A stretch of DNA of 64,000 bases, taken from contig JAUVXD010000003.1 of the NCBI GenBank assembly GCA_030603805.1, positions 62,001-126,000 of the forward strand, written 5' to 3'. Below are positions 8,196 to 17,293 of this stretch, in pieces. The DNA is from Acholeplasmataceae bacterium. Its GTDB lineage: Bacteria > Bacillota_I > Bacilli_A > Acholeplasmatales > Acholeplasmataceae. A program made the position numbers and the translations under genes. Below the pieces are notes generated by a model. That model had not been told where the DNA came from and made no database searches. It saw only the letters and a program-made list of their open reading frames with translations. The number at the start of each line of letters is the position of its first letter. The stretch's first letter is position 1.

Positions 8196-8997
8196 TGATA
8201 TAAAAACTTAAGCCAAATCTACCAAGACGATCAAGGAGTACAGCATCCCATTTTTCCTCGAGTATTTCATAAAGCCCTCCAGAGGTGTTAAAGGTAGCGA
8301 TAAATGCATTGGCTTTTTCAATGAGTTCAGTATTTCCTTTCTTAACAGCCATACCAATTGGACTAGCAACAAATGGATCCCAAACAATCATGGTTGTGGA
8401 TAGATTCGCCTTATGGCCATCAACAACAGGATTGGCACTCATCAGTAATATATCTGCAGTGCCTTGTGCAACTGATGCGACTGCTGTCCCTAAATCTGTC
8501 GCTTCAATCACAGATTTTCCATAACTTTGAGGAATGGATGCAGATACTTGTGATGCAATACCAACAAAGCGCGCATTTTCTATGGCAAGTAAATCACTGA
8601 CTTTCGAATCTTCAGTTAACCCGTTTGCCGTTGCAAAATTTTGATTAACAAGGGTAATAATCTTAAAGTAAAAATATGGATCAGAAAAATCTACAACCTC
8701 CATGCGTGCAGGAGTAATGCTCATCGATGCAATCGCAATATCGATTTCACCTGATTGTAGTGCTGGAATCAGTGATGAAAAATCAGTGTTGACAATTTCA
8801 ACTTCTACACCTAAATAAGCGCCAAGGGCATAAGCGATGTCAACAGATATACCAACAGGGTTGTTATCAAAATCAACTGTTTCAAAAGGCGGATATTTCA
8901 AATCCATCCCAACCCGTAAAACGGAAACATTTCTCTCACATGATGCAAGGAATAAGGCGCCTAGGATTAAGGTTATTAATAAAAAAAACTTTTTCAT
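8188..8997 (-). CDS. Amino acid ABC transporter solute-binding lipoprotein
   Basis: 269 aa. Lipoprotein signal peptide MKKFFLLITLILGALFLASC with lipobox LASC, then a family-3 periplasmic-binding fold: LRVGMDLKYPPFETVD, GEIDIAIASMSITPARMEVVDFS and a C-terminal helical end (ILEEKWDAVLLDRLG). Substrate is probably a polar amino acid; the exact one cannot be read. ATG 8997 follows TGGAGGATTTACC. The frame is open further upstream but has no signal or ribosome site there. First gene of the transporter operon. Confidence 0.9.
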   Translation of the reverse strand: MKKFFLLITLILGALFLASCERNVSVLRVGMDLKYPPFETVDFDNNPVGISVDIAYALGAYLGVEVEIVNTDFSSLIPALQSGEIDIAIASMSITPARMEVVDFSDPYFYFKIITLVNQNFATANGLTEDSKVSDLLAIENARFVGIASQVSASIPQSYGKSVIEATDLGTAVASVAQGTADILLMSANPVVDGHKANLSTTMIVWDPFVASPIGMAVKKGNTELIEKANAFIATFNTSGGLYEILEEKWDAVLLDRLGRFGLSFYINE

Positions 8998-9096
8998 GGT
9001 AAATCCTCCATATAAATAAAGTATAGTTTTATTATAAATAATCTCTTTGAAATTCCATAACGAGATGCATAAAAAATATTTCGAATTCAAACAAAT

Positions 9097-9124
9097 TTGC
9101 ACAATTAAACAATTTTGGTATAAT
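9097..9124 (+). promoter_or_regulatory. Promoter for InlB-repeat lipoprotein gene
   Basis: TTGCAC (9097-9102), 16-bp spacer, TATAAT (9119-9124) with an upstream TG (extended -10). It lies 28 bases before the lipoprotein start in the divergent region. Confidence 0.65.
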
Positions 9125-9151
9125 AAAAGTATTCTTAATGATGAGGTTTCT

Positions 9152-10378
9152 ATGAAAAAAATTGGATGGAGTATACTCTCTTTAGCATTTGTTTTCTTAC
9201 TTATAGCCTGTGGAAACACAAAATCAAAAGAACCCATCAGCGTTTATCTTTATATTGAAGTAGATGCTCTTTTTGAGCGTATCGAAACGTTGCCAGGTGT
9301 AGATGTTGAGCTTCCAATGCCTAACAAAGAAGGTCATTATTTTGTTGGTTGGTATTTAGATGAACTTTTGACTCAACCTATACCAGCAAGGTTTAGACCA
9401 ACTATAGATACATCTCTTTATGCACATTTTGAGATTAATCAGTATTTAATTCATTTTGAAACATTTGGTGGATTTCCAATCGAATCGATATTAATTGAGT
9501 ATGCATTTGATTTATCACAATTAAATTTCGGCATTAAAACAGCATTTCAAATTGTTGAAGATCGTTATCTAGCACTGGTCTTTTTATCCACATATGATGG
9601 ACTTGTTGAAATGCTTTATTTTGAAGAATATTTTCTACCTATTCTTTTTACTGAACTCCATGATCCTTTAGTATCAGATGAAGACATTGTAGAGATACAC
9701 ACAGTATCTTTGATAGAGGAAGAGACAGTCATCTCTTCTAAGTATTTTGCTAAATATTTCAAAATGCATCATATGCTATTTACCGCTGTCATATTAGGAA
9801 CTTCTCCCATTGATGATCCTGAAAGTGAAGGACAAACCATAGATTATATCAATCAATATGATCAATATTTAAGTGATCTTTTACTCGAAGAAAGTTTCAT
9901 ATACTTTTACAAAGAAAGTATAGTACTCAATGATATTTATCTTTCTGATGCATTTGGAGATTTAAAAGAGTATCCTATAATGTTGGATTATTTTGAATAT
10001 CAGCTCAAGAAATCACATCCAGAGTATTGGGGTCCTTCATCAGACTCGCTCGGCTGGCAAGGTAATATTTCAGCAATCATTCAAGCTTTTAAAGGCACAA
10101 ATATGAATAAAGATGAAACAACCTTTGAACGTGTATTAGTTTCTGATAGACTTTATTGGAAAATGGGTGATATCATCACAGGTGCAACAACCAATCATTT
10201 CATTTCTTATTATGAGCTTGCACAACATGCATATGAAAGCGAAGGTAGAAATATACCTTTTCGAATGGGGTATCAGTTTGTTGGATGGTTTTTAGATGAG
10301 ACATACACACAACCTTTCATTTTGACACATATGCCAAGTCATGATATTACTCTTTATGCCAAATGGATTCCAAATTAA
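9152..10378 (+). CDS. Surface lipoprotein with two InlB-type B-repeats
   Basis: 408 aa. Lipoprotein signal MKKIGWSILSLAFVFLLIAC, so it is anchored on the outer face of the membrane. One InlB B-repeat-like module (about residues 40-85, EGHYFVGWYLDELLTQPI, ending SLYAHFEI) is near the N-terminus and a second at the C-terminus (YQFVGWFLDETYTQPF, ending ITLYAKWIPN). The roughly 270 residues between them match nothing I recognise. ATG 9152 has GATGAGG upstream; the frame is open further up without a signal peptide. Monocistronic. Possibly adhesion or ligand binding (inference). Confidence 0.7.
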   Translation: MKKIGWSILSLAFVFLLIACGNTKSKEPISVYLYIEVDALFERIETLPGVDVELPMPNKEGHYFVGWYLDELLTQPIPARFRPTIDTSLYAHFEINQYLIHFETFGGFPIESILIEYAFDLSQLNFGIKTAFQIVEDRYLALVFLSTYDGLVEMLYFEEYFLPILFTELHDPLVSDEDIVEIHTVSLIEEETVISSKYFAKYFKMHHMLFTAVILGTSPIDDPESEGQTIDYINQYDQYLSDLLLEESFIYFYKESIVLNDIYLSDAFGDLKEYPIMLDYFEYQLKKSHPEYWGPSSDSLGWQGNISAIIQAFKGTNMNKDETTFERVLVSDRLYWKMGDIITGATTNHFISYYELAQHAYESEGRNIPFRMGYQFVGWFLDETYTQPFILTHMPSHDITLYAKWIPN

Positions 10379-10402
10379 GACTCAACCTAGAGTCTTTTTT
10401 TT
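10377..10402 (+). terminator. Rho-independent terminator
   Basis: Stem AAGACTC / GAGTCTT with loop AACCTA, followed by eight T. It begins within the stop codon of the lipoprotein gene. Confidence 0.85.
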
Positions 10403-10410
10403 AAGATTTC

Positions 10411-10439
10411 AGTCAAAATAAGTCAAAATCAGTTACAAT
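10411..10439 (+). repeat. Three tandem 10-bp repeats in promoter region
   Basis: AGTCAAAATA, AGTCAAAATC, AGTTACAATA follow one another with no gap. The third contains a possible -10 (TACAAT 10434-10439). Period of one helical turn, 30 bases before the thioesterase gene; could be a regulator array or chance in AT-rich DNA. Confidence 0.5.
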
Positions 10440-10468
10440 AGAATTAACAATTTGAAGGAGGATTCAAG

Positions 10469-10894
10469 ATGATTTCCACGCTAAAGATTCAACCTAGATA
10501 TGCTGAAACTGACCAAATGGGTATTATCCATCACAGCATCTATGCACAATATTATGAGATGGGCAGAGTTCAGTTTTGTCTCGATATGAAACTCCCTTTT
10601 GATGAAATTGAAAGAAGAGGATTAAGGCTTGCATTAATTGATATTCATAGCGTTTTTAAAAAACCTCTTGTTTTTGGCAAAACATATATACAAGAAACTA
10701 AACTCATTTTTAATTCGCGAATTAAAATGATATTAACTTATGATATCTATGATCAAAACCGGATACTTATGCATCAAGGAACAACAACGCTATGCTGGCT
10801 CGATCAAACACTTAAGCCTGTCAATATTTTAAAGATAAACCCAGAAGTTTATGAGATATTTAATCATCATTTAGAAGGTGAAGTGCATGATTAA
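10469..10894 (+). CDS. Acyl-CoA thioesterase, 4HBT (YbgC/FadM-like) family
   Basis: 141 aa single hot-dog domain. The catalytic motif RYAETDQMGIIHHSIYAQYY (residues 8-27) contains the family Asp and the following helix. Family members hydrolyse acyl- or hydroxybenzoyl-CoA thioesters. Strong ribosome site GAAGGAGGATTCAAG. It overlaps the GH4 gene by 8 bases. The CoA substrate is unknown. Confidence 0.85.
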   Translation: MISTLKIQPRYAETDQMGIIHHSIYAQYYEMGRVQFCLDMKLPFDEIERRGLRLALIDIHSVFKKPLVFGKTYIQETKLIFNSRIKMILTYDIYDQNRILMHQGTTTLCWLDQTLKPVNILKINPEVYEIFNHHLEGEVHD

Positions 10895-12254
10895 AAAAGT
10901 TAAAATCACCTATATTGGTGGGGGATCTCGCCTTTGGGCCAGAAGCTTAATGAGTGATCTTGCGCTTGAATCAGAGATATCTGGTGAAGTTGTGCTTTAT
11001 GACATTGATGTTGAAGCAGCCAAAAATAATGCTATTATCGGTAATATGATGATGGCACTTAAGGATGCCAAAGGTAAATGGCATTTTACAGTTGAATCTA
11101 ACTTAGAGTTCGCACTAAAAGGAGCAGACTTTGTTTTTCTATCCATTCTTCCTGCAACATTTGAAGAAATGGATGCCTATGTGCATCTTTCCGAATCCTA
11201 TGGTATTTATCAACCTGTCGGAGATACCACTGGACCTGCGGGTATTTTTAGATCATTAATCATGATGCCAATCTATGAAAAATTCGCATTGGCAATTAAA
11301 GCACACGCCAAAGATGCATGGGTGATTAATTTTACAAATCCTATGACGATGTGTGTTCAAATGCTTTATCATGTGTTTCCTCAAATTAAAGCTTTTGGCA
11401 ACTGTCATGAAGTCTTTCATGTCCAAGATTTGTTAGCACGTGCACTTTTTGAAGAAAAGAAAATTCAAGCTTCTCGAAAAGAAATATCCATCAATCCTTT
11501 AGGCATTAATCATTTTACATGGATTAATTATGCGAGTTATCAAGACTTAGATTTAATGCCTATCTACCAAAAATTTGCTGAAAAGTACCATAAAACAGGC
11601 AGTGAAGGTGATGCATGGGTCGATTATTATCCATTTGGAAGTGCAAACCGAGTTAAATTTGACCTATACTTAAAATATGGGTGTATTGCAGCTGCAGGTG
11701 ACAGACATTTGGTTGAATTTTTACCTCAGCATTTTTATACAAAAAATCCGGATATCATCAAGTCATGGCGTTACTTTTTAACGCCTGTTGCACATCGTAA
11801 AAATATTAAAGCTGAAGGTAATCGTTTAGCACTTCAGATGATACATCACGAAGCAGATGTCACCATTAAGCCATCTGGAGAAGAAGGTGTGCTTCAGTTA
11901 AAAGCACTTCTTGGTTTACATGATTTAGTCACTAATGTGAATGTGCCCAACCAAGGACAAATTGCAAACCTACCTATAGGTCATGTGGTTGAAACCAATG
12001 CGATGTTTAGAAGAGATGAAATTCGTCCAGTCTTTGCGGGATCGATGCCAGATTTTGCACATCAAATAACGCTGAGACACATCAAAAATCATCAGCTATT
12101 GCTCAAAGCATTTGATGAAAAAGATTTATCTTATGCAAGACTTGCTTTTTCACTGGATCCATCAATTGAACATTTGGAAGAATCTCAAAAAATGGCGCTT
12201 TTTGACGAAATTTATACCAAAGTCAAACCTTATTTGGAGTATTACACAACATGA
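10887..12254 (+). CDS. Glycoside hydrolase family 4 (CHEV-motif, alpha-galacturonidase-like subgroup)
   Basis: 455 aa NAD+- and divalent-metal-dependent glycosidase. N-terminal NAD loop KITYIGGGSRLWARSL; metal-binding Cys in FGNCHEVFH (about residues 171-179) and His in GINHFTWI (about 207). In GH4 the motif around the metal Cys tracks substrate. CHEV was described for alpha-galacturonidases such as LplD of Bacillus, whereas alpha-galactosidases carry CHSV and phospho-beta-glucosidases CNVP. A uronic acid alpha-glycoside is thus the best guess (inference). ATG 10887 chosen over GTG 10878 because GAAGGTG lies just upstream of it. ATGA overlap with the next gene. Confidence 0.82.
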   Translation: MIKKVKITYIGGGSRLWARSLMSDLALESEISGEVVLYDIDVEAAKNNAIIGNMMMALKDAKGKWHFTVESNLEFALKGADFVFLSILPATFEEMDAYVHLSESYGIYQPVGDTTGPAGIFRSLIMMPIYEKFALAIKAHAKDAWVINFTNPMTMCVQMLYHVFPQIKAFGNCHEVFHVQDLLARALFEEKKIQASRKEISINPLGINHFTWINYASYQDLDLMPIYQKFAEKYHKTGSEGDAWVDYYPFGSANRVKFDLYLKYGCIAAAGDRHLVEFLPQHFYTKNPDIIKSWRYFLTPVAHRKNIKAEGNRLALQMIHHEADVTIKPSGEEGVLQLKALLGLHDLVTNVNVPNQGQIANLPIGHVVETNAMFRRDEIRPVFAGSMPDFAHQITLRHIKNHQLLLKAFDEKDLSYARLAFSLDPSIEHLEESQKMALFDEIYTKVKPYLEYYTT

Positions 12255-12985
12255 GTCATGACTTTTCAAAACAAGATGGTCCAATATTTGGTTTTTTAAA
12301 AAAAATTCTTAGATTCTTTTTAAGAAAACCATATATCCTAAACTTAAATGAAGAGATCTCAAATCAAGTGATGTTTATCTCTAATCATAGTGCTGTTTCA
12401 GGGCCTTTGATGCTCTCTCTTTTTTTCCCGTATGCATTCATACCCTGGGGAACTTATGAAATGACTGAAGGATTTAAGGTTAGATTTAAGTATCTTTTTG
12501 TAACACTATATCAACAAAAACTCAAATACCCAAAACCCATCGCTTTTTTTCTCGCATGTTTTTTTGCTTTGCTAGCAAAAATGCTCTACAAAGGTGCGAA
12601 ACTTATTCCAACCTATCCAGATGTTCGCTTAATGAAAACATTTAGAAAAAGTGAGAAAGAATTAGTCAATCTCAAGCGAAGTTTACTTATTTTTCCTGAA
12701 GATTCTGAACAAGGCTATCATGACATCATGGAAAACTATCACCCTGGATTTATCGCGTTTTCACTTTATTTTTATCAAAAACATGGGATAGACTTACCCA
12801 TTTATCCTGTTTACTACAGTAAAAAAATGAACGGCATCGTCATAGGAAAACCACTTTTTGTTCAATCCATGAGAGATCAAGGCTTGTCAAGAAAAGAAAT
12901 AGCATCCATTTGTCTTACTGAAACCAACGATTTAAGACAGGAACTCATCAATCGGTACAATCCGAAGAAAAAAACATTCACATGA
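12251..12985 (+). CDS. PlsC-like acyltransferase, divergent
   Basis: 244 aa. A PlsC-type architecture is suggested by VMFISNHSAVSGPL near residue 38 (block I) and LLIFPEDSEQGYHD near 139 (block III, FPE plus acidic residues). Block I lacks the Asp of the usual H-x4-D pair (NHSAVSG), so catalysis is uncertain. One long hydrophobic patch near residues 96-112 probably touches the membrane. ATGA overlap with GH4. Possible glycolipid acylation partner of its operon neighbours (inference). Confidence 0.6.
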   Translation: MSHDFSKQDGPIFGFLKKILRFFLRKPYILNLNEEISNQVMFISNHSAVSGPLMLSLFFPYAFIPWGTYEMTEGFKVRFKYLFVTLYQQKLKYPKPIAFFLACFFALLAKMLYKGAKLIPTYPDVRLMKTFRKSEKELVNLKRSLLIFPEDSEQGYHDIMENYHPGFIAFSLYFYQKHGIDLPIYPVYYSKKMNGIVIGKPLFVQSMRDQGLSRKEIASICLTETNDLRQELINRYNPKKKTFT

Positions 12986-13005
12986 ATCTAAAAATGTGAT
13001 ATGAT
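12977..13005 (+). promoter_or_regulatory. Promoter for the threonylcarbamoyl-AMP synthase gene
   Basis: TTCACA (12977-12982), exactly 17 bp, TATGAT (13000-13005), 20 bases before ATG 13026. The -35 overlaps the end of the preceding coding sequence. Confidence 0.55.
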
Positions 13006-13025
13006 GTTCATGTTGAAAGAGAAGT

Positions 13026-14069
13026 ATGATACATATGAACACGAAAATATACCATAAAGAAGACTTAAGAAATGATCAAGTGAAAACTCATATTAAATCA
13101 GTACTCCATCAAGGAGGACTCGTTGTTTTTCCTACGGAAACAGTTTATGGTATTGGGGCAAATGCACTCAATCCTCAAGCTGTTTTAAGTATTTATCAAG
13201 CCAAAGGAAGACCTTCTGATAATCCTTTAATTGTCCATATTGCCCATAAAAAAGATTTATACCAATATATTGATGATATTCCAAGAGTTGCAACGAAACT
13301 CATGGATGCTTATTGGCCAGGTCCTCTAACCTTGATATTTGATAAAAGCTCAAAAATTCCATTTGAAGTTACTGGAGGTTTAAATACAGTTGCTATAAGA
13401 ATGCCCAATCACCCAATTGCCTTAGATGTGATTGGACTATCAGAACTTCCTATTTGTGCACCTAGTGCGAATCTTTCCGGTAGACCATCCTCCACTTTAT
13501 TTGAGCATGTCTACGAAGATTTTAATGGAAAAGTTGATATCATCATTGATGGTGGAAAAGCGAAAATCGGTTTAGAATCAACAGTACTTGATGTGACAAC
13601 ACCCATTCCAACTTTACTTAGACCAGGTGCAATCACGAAAGAAATGATTGAAAAGACTTTGGAATTAGGCATTATAGATGGTACAGACAAAAAGGTAAGC
13701 GACATTCCTAAATCACCTGGAATGAAATATAAACATTATGCACCTAAAGGACAAATGACGCTGGTTGATGGAAAAATCGAAAATGTGATTACTTATATCA
13801 ATCAAATCGTCAAATCCCTAGATATTTCAAAAACTGCTGTCATTGGTGCTGATGAGGTGACCTCAAACATCGATCTCAAATATAAAGTTTCATTAGGGCA
13901 TCTGAGTAACCTAGATGAAATTGCATCTAATTTATTTATTGCATTAAGACAAATGGACGATTTAGGGATTGAGCATATCTTTATTCATTCACTACCAGAA
14001 TCAGATCTCGGACAAGCCATCATGAATCGATTATCCAAAGCATCAGGCTATAACACTATCCACGTTTAA
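13026..14069 (+). CDS. L-threonylcarbamoyladenylate synthase (Sua5/YwlC type)
   Basis: 347 aa. The N-terminal YrdC domain shows VVFPTETVYGIGANA and KGRPSDNPLIVHI (about residues 35-75), then PICAPSANLSGRPS and LLRPGAI. The C-terminal Sua5 domain of about 130 residues separates this long form from the short TsaC. It makes threonylcarbamoyl-AMP from threonine, bicarbonate and ATP for tRNA t6A37 modification. ATG 13026 and 13035 are both plausible starts; GAAAGAGAAG precedes them. Confidence 0.93.
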   Translation: MIHMNTKIYHKEDLRNDQVKTHIKSVLHQGGLVVFPTETVYGIGANALNPQAVLSIYQAKGRPSDNPLIVHIAHKKDLYQYIDDIPRVATKLMDAYWPGPLTLIFDKSSKIPFEVTGGLNTVAIRMPNHPIALDVIGLSELPICAPSANLSGRPSSTLFEHVYEDFNGKVDIIIDGGKAKIGLESTVLDVTTPIPTLLRPGAITKEMIEKTLELGIIDGTDKKVSDIPKSPGMKYKHYAPKGQMTLVDGKIENVITYINQIVKSLDISKTAVIGADEVTSNIDLKYKVSLGHLSNLDEIASNLFIALRQMDDLGIEHIFIHSLPESDLGQAIMNRLSKASGYNTIHV

Positions 14070-14073
14070 GAAA

Positions 14074-14105
14074 AAAAGGTTCTACACTCAGAACCTTTTA
14101 TTTTT
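14074..14105. terminator. Bidirectional terminator
   Basis: Perfect 10-bp stem AAAAGGTTCT / AGAACCTTTT with loop ACACTC and T-rich tails both ways. It lies between the Sua5-type gene (plus) and the mnh operon end (minus). Confidence 0.85.
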
Positions 14106-14116
14106 TACTGACTAAA

Positions 14117-15727
14117 TCATCTAAAGAACATAAAAAATGAAATCATCACCATATACAATATAAACATATAATTCGCATTTTCAAATGTGATTTTAAACTC
14201 TCTAATCCATTTGAGTGGTTTGAAATCTTTGGCAATCACATAGCGATAGAAAATCATACCAATCATCACATAAGTTAAATAGTCAATCCATTGTCTAGGA
14301 TCTAAATGATTGACATAACTTAAGTTCTTATCAAAGATAAACTCACCAATCGGGATATAAAATAATCCAATCGCTAAGCAACCAAGGCCAATAATAACCA
14401 TTGAAATCATTTGCTTGATATCATGTCTTTTTTCAATATCCACACGATGTCCAAATAAGATTTGTGAAAACTTAATGAAGGAAGTAATGGTACCAATATT
14501 GATTAAAGTGAAAATCAACATTTTAAACAAATCACCTTTGAAATCATATTTAACTAGTGTTTTAGAAACGAATCCATTAAAGAAAGGTGCACCACTAATC
14601 GATAACATCCCAACAATGAGTAAGATTGCTGTTAGCGGCATACTTTTTAAGACGCCTCTAATTTCATAAACTTTTTTAGTCTGATAGGCATGGATGACGA
14701 GACCAGCCCCTAGGAACAAGAGGGATTTAAAGAGTGCATGATTTAAAATATGCAATAAACCACCCACATAGCTTAATTCAGCAACTGACGATAATCCCAT
14801 CATCATAATGCCAATTTGCGAGACAGTATGATAGGCTAGAATTTGTTTTAAATCTTTTTGAGTTAATGCGAAGATAACTCCAGTTAATGCAGTTAGTGCA
14901 CCAATATAGAAGAAGACTTCAGTCATTTGATAAGGTGCAGAACTAAACATGTTTAAGTTGATTCTAATATACATGTATAATGCGCCTTTAACAACCAAAC
15001 CAGAAAGGAGCGCTGAAATCGATGTTTGTGCAACACCATGTGCCATCGGTAACCATGTAAATAGTGGGAAGAATGCAGCCTTTACACTAATTCCAGAAAG
15101 CATCATCACATACGCAAGTCGAATCAGTTTTTCATCTGCATAAAGATGCATGTTCTCAATTAAGTATTGAATATTAATTGTGCCATACACATAGTAAATC
15201 ATGATGATTCCAATTAAGAAAAACATCGCTCCTATCGTGTTCAGTAATAAATAATATATACCCGCACGAAAGGATGGACCTGTTTTCTTATAGGCAATTA
15301 GGATGGTGATTAATACCGTCATGAGCTCTAAGAAGACAAAGAGGTTAAATAAGTCATTGGTTTGAATCAAGCCTAAGAATATACCTTGTAAAAACATTAA
15401 GAAGAATAAGAATTTGTTTTCATCTTGATTGGTTTTAAAGGTGTAAAGTAGAAGCATGGTCCACATAAAAATGGTTAAACCAACAAAAGTTAAAGATAGT
15501 CTGTCATTGTGAAAACTAATCGCAAAAAGTTCATCCCATCCACCAAAGACAACTAATGAGATATTTGGATTACTGCCTAATGCTAGAAGATAAGATACAT
15601 ATAAGCCAATCAACACTGCTTGACATAAGAAAAGCAAGTAAGCAGGGAATCGACCTTTAAACAAATAAACGATTAAGGCTCCAATAATGGGAATAAAGAC
15701 GAAGAACACAGGAATAAGATGCATCAT
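14117..15727 (-). CDS. mnhD: Mrp-type Na+/H+ antiporter subunit D (MnhD/MbhH-like)
   Basis: 536 aa, about 14 hydrophobic helices, a proton-conducting subunit homologous to NuoM/NuoN. Family segments include LMTVLITILIAYKKTG, LTQKDLKQILAYHTVSQIG, HILNHALFKSLLFLGAG and SGAPFFNGFVSKTLV, with the buried Lys and Glu residues of the ion path. ATG 15727 overlaps the mnhC stop as ATGA and has GGGAGGAG upstream; the frame is open further but without support. Last gene of the seven-gene minus-strand operon, ending at the bidirectional terminator. Confidence 0.9.
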   Translation of the reverse strand: MMHLIPVFFVFIPIIGALIVYLFKGRFPAYLLFLCQAVLIGLYVSYLLALGSNPNISLVVFGGWDELFAISFHNDRLSLTFVGLTIFMWTMLLLYTFKTNQDENKFLFFLMFLQGIFLGLIQTNDLFNLFVFLELMTVLITILIAYKKTGPSFRAGIYYLLLNTIGAMFFLIGIIMIYYVYGTINIQYLIENMHLYADEKLIRLAYVMMLSGISVKAAFFPLFTWLPMAHGVAQTSISALLSGLVVKGALYMYIRINLNMFSSAPYQMTEVFFYIGALTALTGVIFALTQKDLKQILAYHTVSQIGIMMMGLSSVAELSYVGGLLHILNHALFKSLLFLGAGLVIHAYQTKKVYEIRGVLKSMPLTAILLIVGMLSISGAPFFNGFVSKTLVKYDFKGDLFKMLIFTLINIGTITSFIKFSQILFGHRVDIEKRHDIKQMISMVIIGLGCLAIGLFYIPIGEFIFDKNLSYVNHLDPRQWIDYLTYVMIGMIFYRYVIAKDFKPLKWIREFKITFENANYMFILYMVMISFFMFFR

Positions 15728-16062
15728 TTGAGATCGTCTCCTCCCTTCAACACAACTTTCCATTCGATACTTCCGTAATGATGGAAAATCTTAATGCAAA
15801 GCATTAAAGCAAGTGAGGTAATCGTTGAGCCAATGACAATTGTTGTAATCATCAAAGCTTGGGGTAGGGGATCTACAATCTCTATACCAATAGCATTTAA
15901 AATCGGAATAAGTCCACCTTCATAAACACCGAGATTTAAAAATAGTAAAATCGTTCCAGCTTCGATAATGGTGACACAGAAAACAGATTTAATAATATTT
16001 TTACTTGTTGCAAGTCCGTAGACGCCAACTAAGATGACCATAAAAGATAGTATAGGATTCAT
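15724..16062 (-). CDS. mnhC: Mrp-type antiporter subunit C (MnhC, NuoK-like)
   Basis: 112 aa, three hydrophobic helices, homologue of NuoK. It ends with ALMITTIVIGSTITSLALML, a typical MnhC/NuoK third-helix segment that follows the loop PLPQ. It shares its first base with the last base of mnhB and overlaps mnhD by ATGA. It belongs to the membrane arm, next to the MnhD channel. Confidence 0.9.
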   Translation of the reverse strand: MNPILSFMVILVGVYGLATSKNIIKSVFCVTIIEAGTILLFLNLGVYEGGLIPILNAIGIEIVDPLPQALMITTIVIGSTITSLALMLCIKIFHHYGSIEWKVVLKGGDDLK

Positions 16063-16763
16063 TAGCGTCCCTCCTTAAGAAATGCGGTAAAGATTGCAAT
16101 AAGACCTAAAGCAACTTTTGCACCAATAATGATATTAAGTAAGATTAAATAAATCGATTTGAGTTCAAAAGAACCATCCAAAGGAATAAAGTTCGTGAAA
16201 ACTTCATTTCTTGTAAAAAAACTCATAAAAGCAATCGATAATAAACCAATGAACAAAAATTTCTCAATGGTTAATATTTTATTCACATCGATTGTTTTTG
16301 AAATGTCAATATAATACAAGATTAATATTGCTGTAGCAACAATGGCACCACCTTGGAACCCACCACCAGGAGAGATGTGTCCATTAATGATCACATACAT
16401 TCCAAACAGTAACATGATGGGGTATAGTAGTCTTGAAAACGTAATAAAAAGTTCTGGTGTTTTTTGCTTATCCAGCATAAAGGTTGCATTTTTTTCTGCA
16501 ATCGTATGCTGTGATATCCACATCACTCCTGAGACTGCAATCAGTAATATGCCTGCTTCAAACAAACTATCAAAAAGTCGGTAGTCCAAATAAATCGCAG
16601 AAACTAAGTTCATACTTCCGGTATCATACAAACCATTTTCTCTAAAAAAATCTTTACCAGCTGAATTGTAAATGTCACTTAGATTTTCGATTGACCCAAT
16701 AAATAAGTACAAAATGAATCCAAGGAGAAGAACTAAAGATAATCGTTTAATCAATGGAGTCAC
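16062..16763 (-). CDS. mnhB: MbhE-MnhB fusion-type antiporter subunit
   Basis: 233 aa. The C-terminal half is classical MnhB (YVIINGHISPGGGFQGG near residues 127-143, then helices). The first about 85 residues carry one helix, a loop (YDTGSMNLVSAIYLDYRLFD) and another helix that match the MbhE module or the last part of a long MrpA. Two subunits of the archaeal Mbh set are thus joined here. The start is weak: GTG 16763 lies directly on AGAAGG, and TTG 16754 is better spaced from the same AAGAAGGTGA; the protein would lose three residues. Overlaps the preceding gene. Confidence 0.8.
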   Translation of the reverse strand: MTPLIKRLSLVLLLGFILYLFIGSIENLSDIYNSAGKDFFRENGLYDTGSMNLVSAIYLDYRLFDSLFEAGILLIAVSGVMWISQHTIAEKNATFMLDKQKTPELFITFSRLLYPIMLLFGMYVIINGHISPGGGFQGGAIVATAILILYYIDISKTIDVNKILTIEKFLFIGLLSIAFMSFFTRNEVFTNFIPLDGSFELKSIYLILLNIIIGAKVALGLIAIFTAFLKEGR

Positions 16764-17292
16764 CTTCTTTCATGGTGACAACACGAATAAAACTAATCTC
16801 AGAAGTGAGATCTCTAAGTCTTGTCATCAAAACAGAAGTTGATTTTCCTTTGAGTTCAAATCGCTTTCTCTCATCGTTATAAGAAATAATTAAATCTACA
16901 TTCAGTTCTTTAGTCAGTTCTTCATCGGTTCCTTTAATATCAGAACAAACATTCATTCTTAAATCATAGGTATTGACAAACTCAGATAAGATCTCATAAA
17001 CTTTAATATTCATTTCATCTAAATCGAAGCGGTCATGATCGACACGATCTAAGACGATGAACTCTCTTTGTCTCGATATTGAAATCACATATATTAAAGG
17101 AATAATTGCTGAACCGATGGCCACTTCTGCAATGGCAACATCTGGCGCTTGATTAAGTGCATAAAGCGTTGCTGCAATCAAACCAAATGAGGCAATTAAG
17201 ATAATGATCGTAAAATTTTCTTTATGCAATACGATCGCGATTGCAATAATAATTAGTAAAATCTGAAGTATCGTAGGAATCCAATCCGTCAT
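16747..17292 (-). CDS. MbhD-like antiporter subunit (DUF4040-type) with soluble tail
   Basis: 181 aa. Three N-terminal helices (ILQILLIIIAIAIVL, then AATLYALNQAPDVAIAEVAIG) form the MbhD/DUF4040 unit, which in bacterial Mrp is buried inside MrpA. Unlike archaeal MbhD of about 90 residues, a roughly 90-residue soluble tail follows (from about residue 85, VLDRVDHDRFDLDEMNI). Its function is unknown. ATG 17292 follows AGGAGGATAAGTAAT and starts just after the mnhG stop. Confidence 0.78.
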   Translation of the reverse strand: MTDWIPTILQILLIIIAIAIVLHKENFTIIILIASFGLIAATLYALNQAPDVAIAEVAIGSAIIPLIYVISISRQREFIVLDRVDHDRFDLDEMNIKVYEILSEFVNTYDLRMNVCSDIKGTDEELTKELNVDLIISYNDERKRFELKGKSTSVLMTRLRDLTSEISFIRVVTMKEGDSID

Positions 17293-17293
17293 A

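Noticed and set aside
8998-9237. 80-residue N-terminal extension of the solute-binding protein
   Set aside because: It precedes a perfect lipoprotein signal peptide with its own GGAGG site and covers the promoter of the divergent gene.
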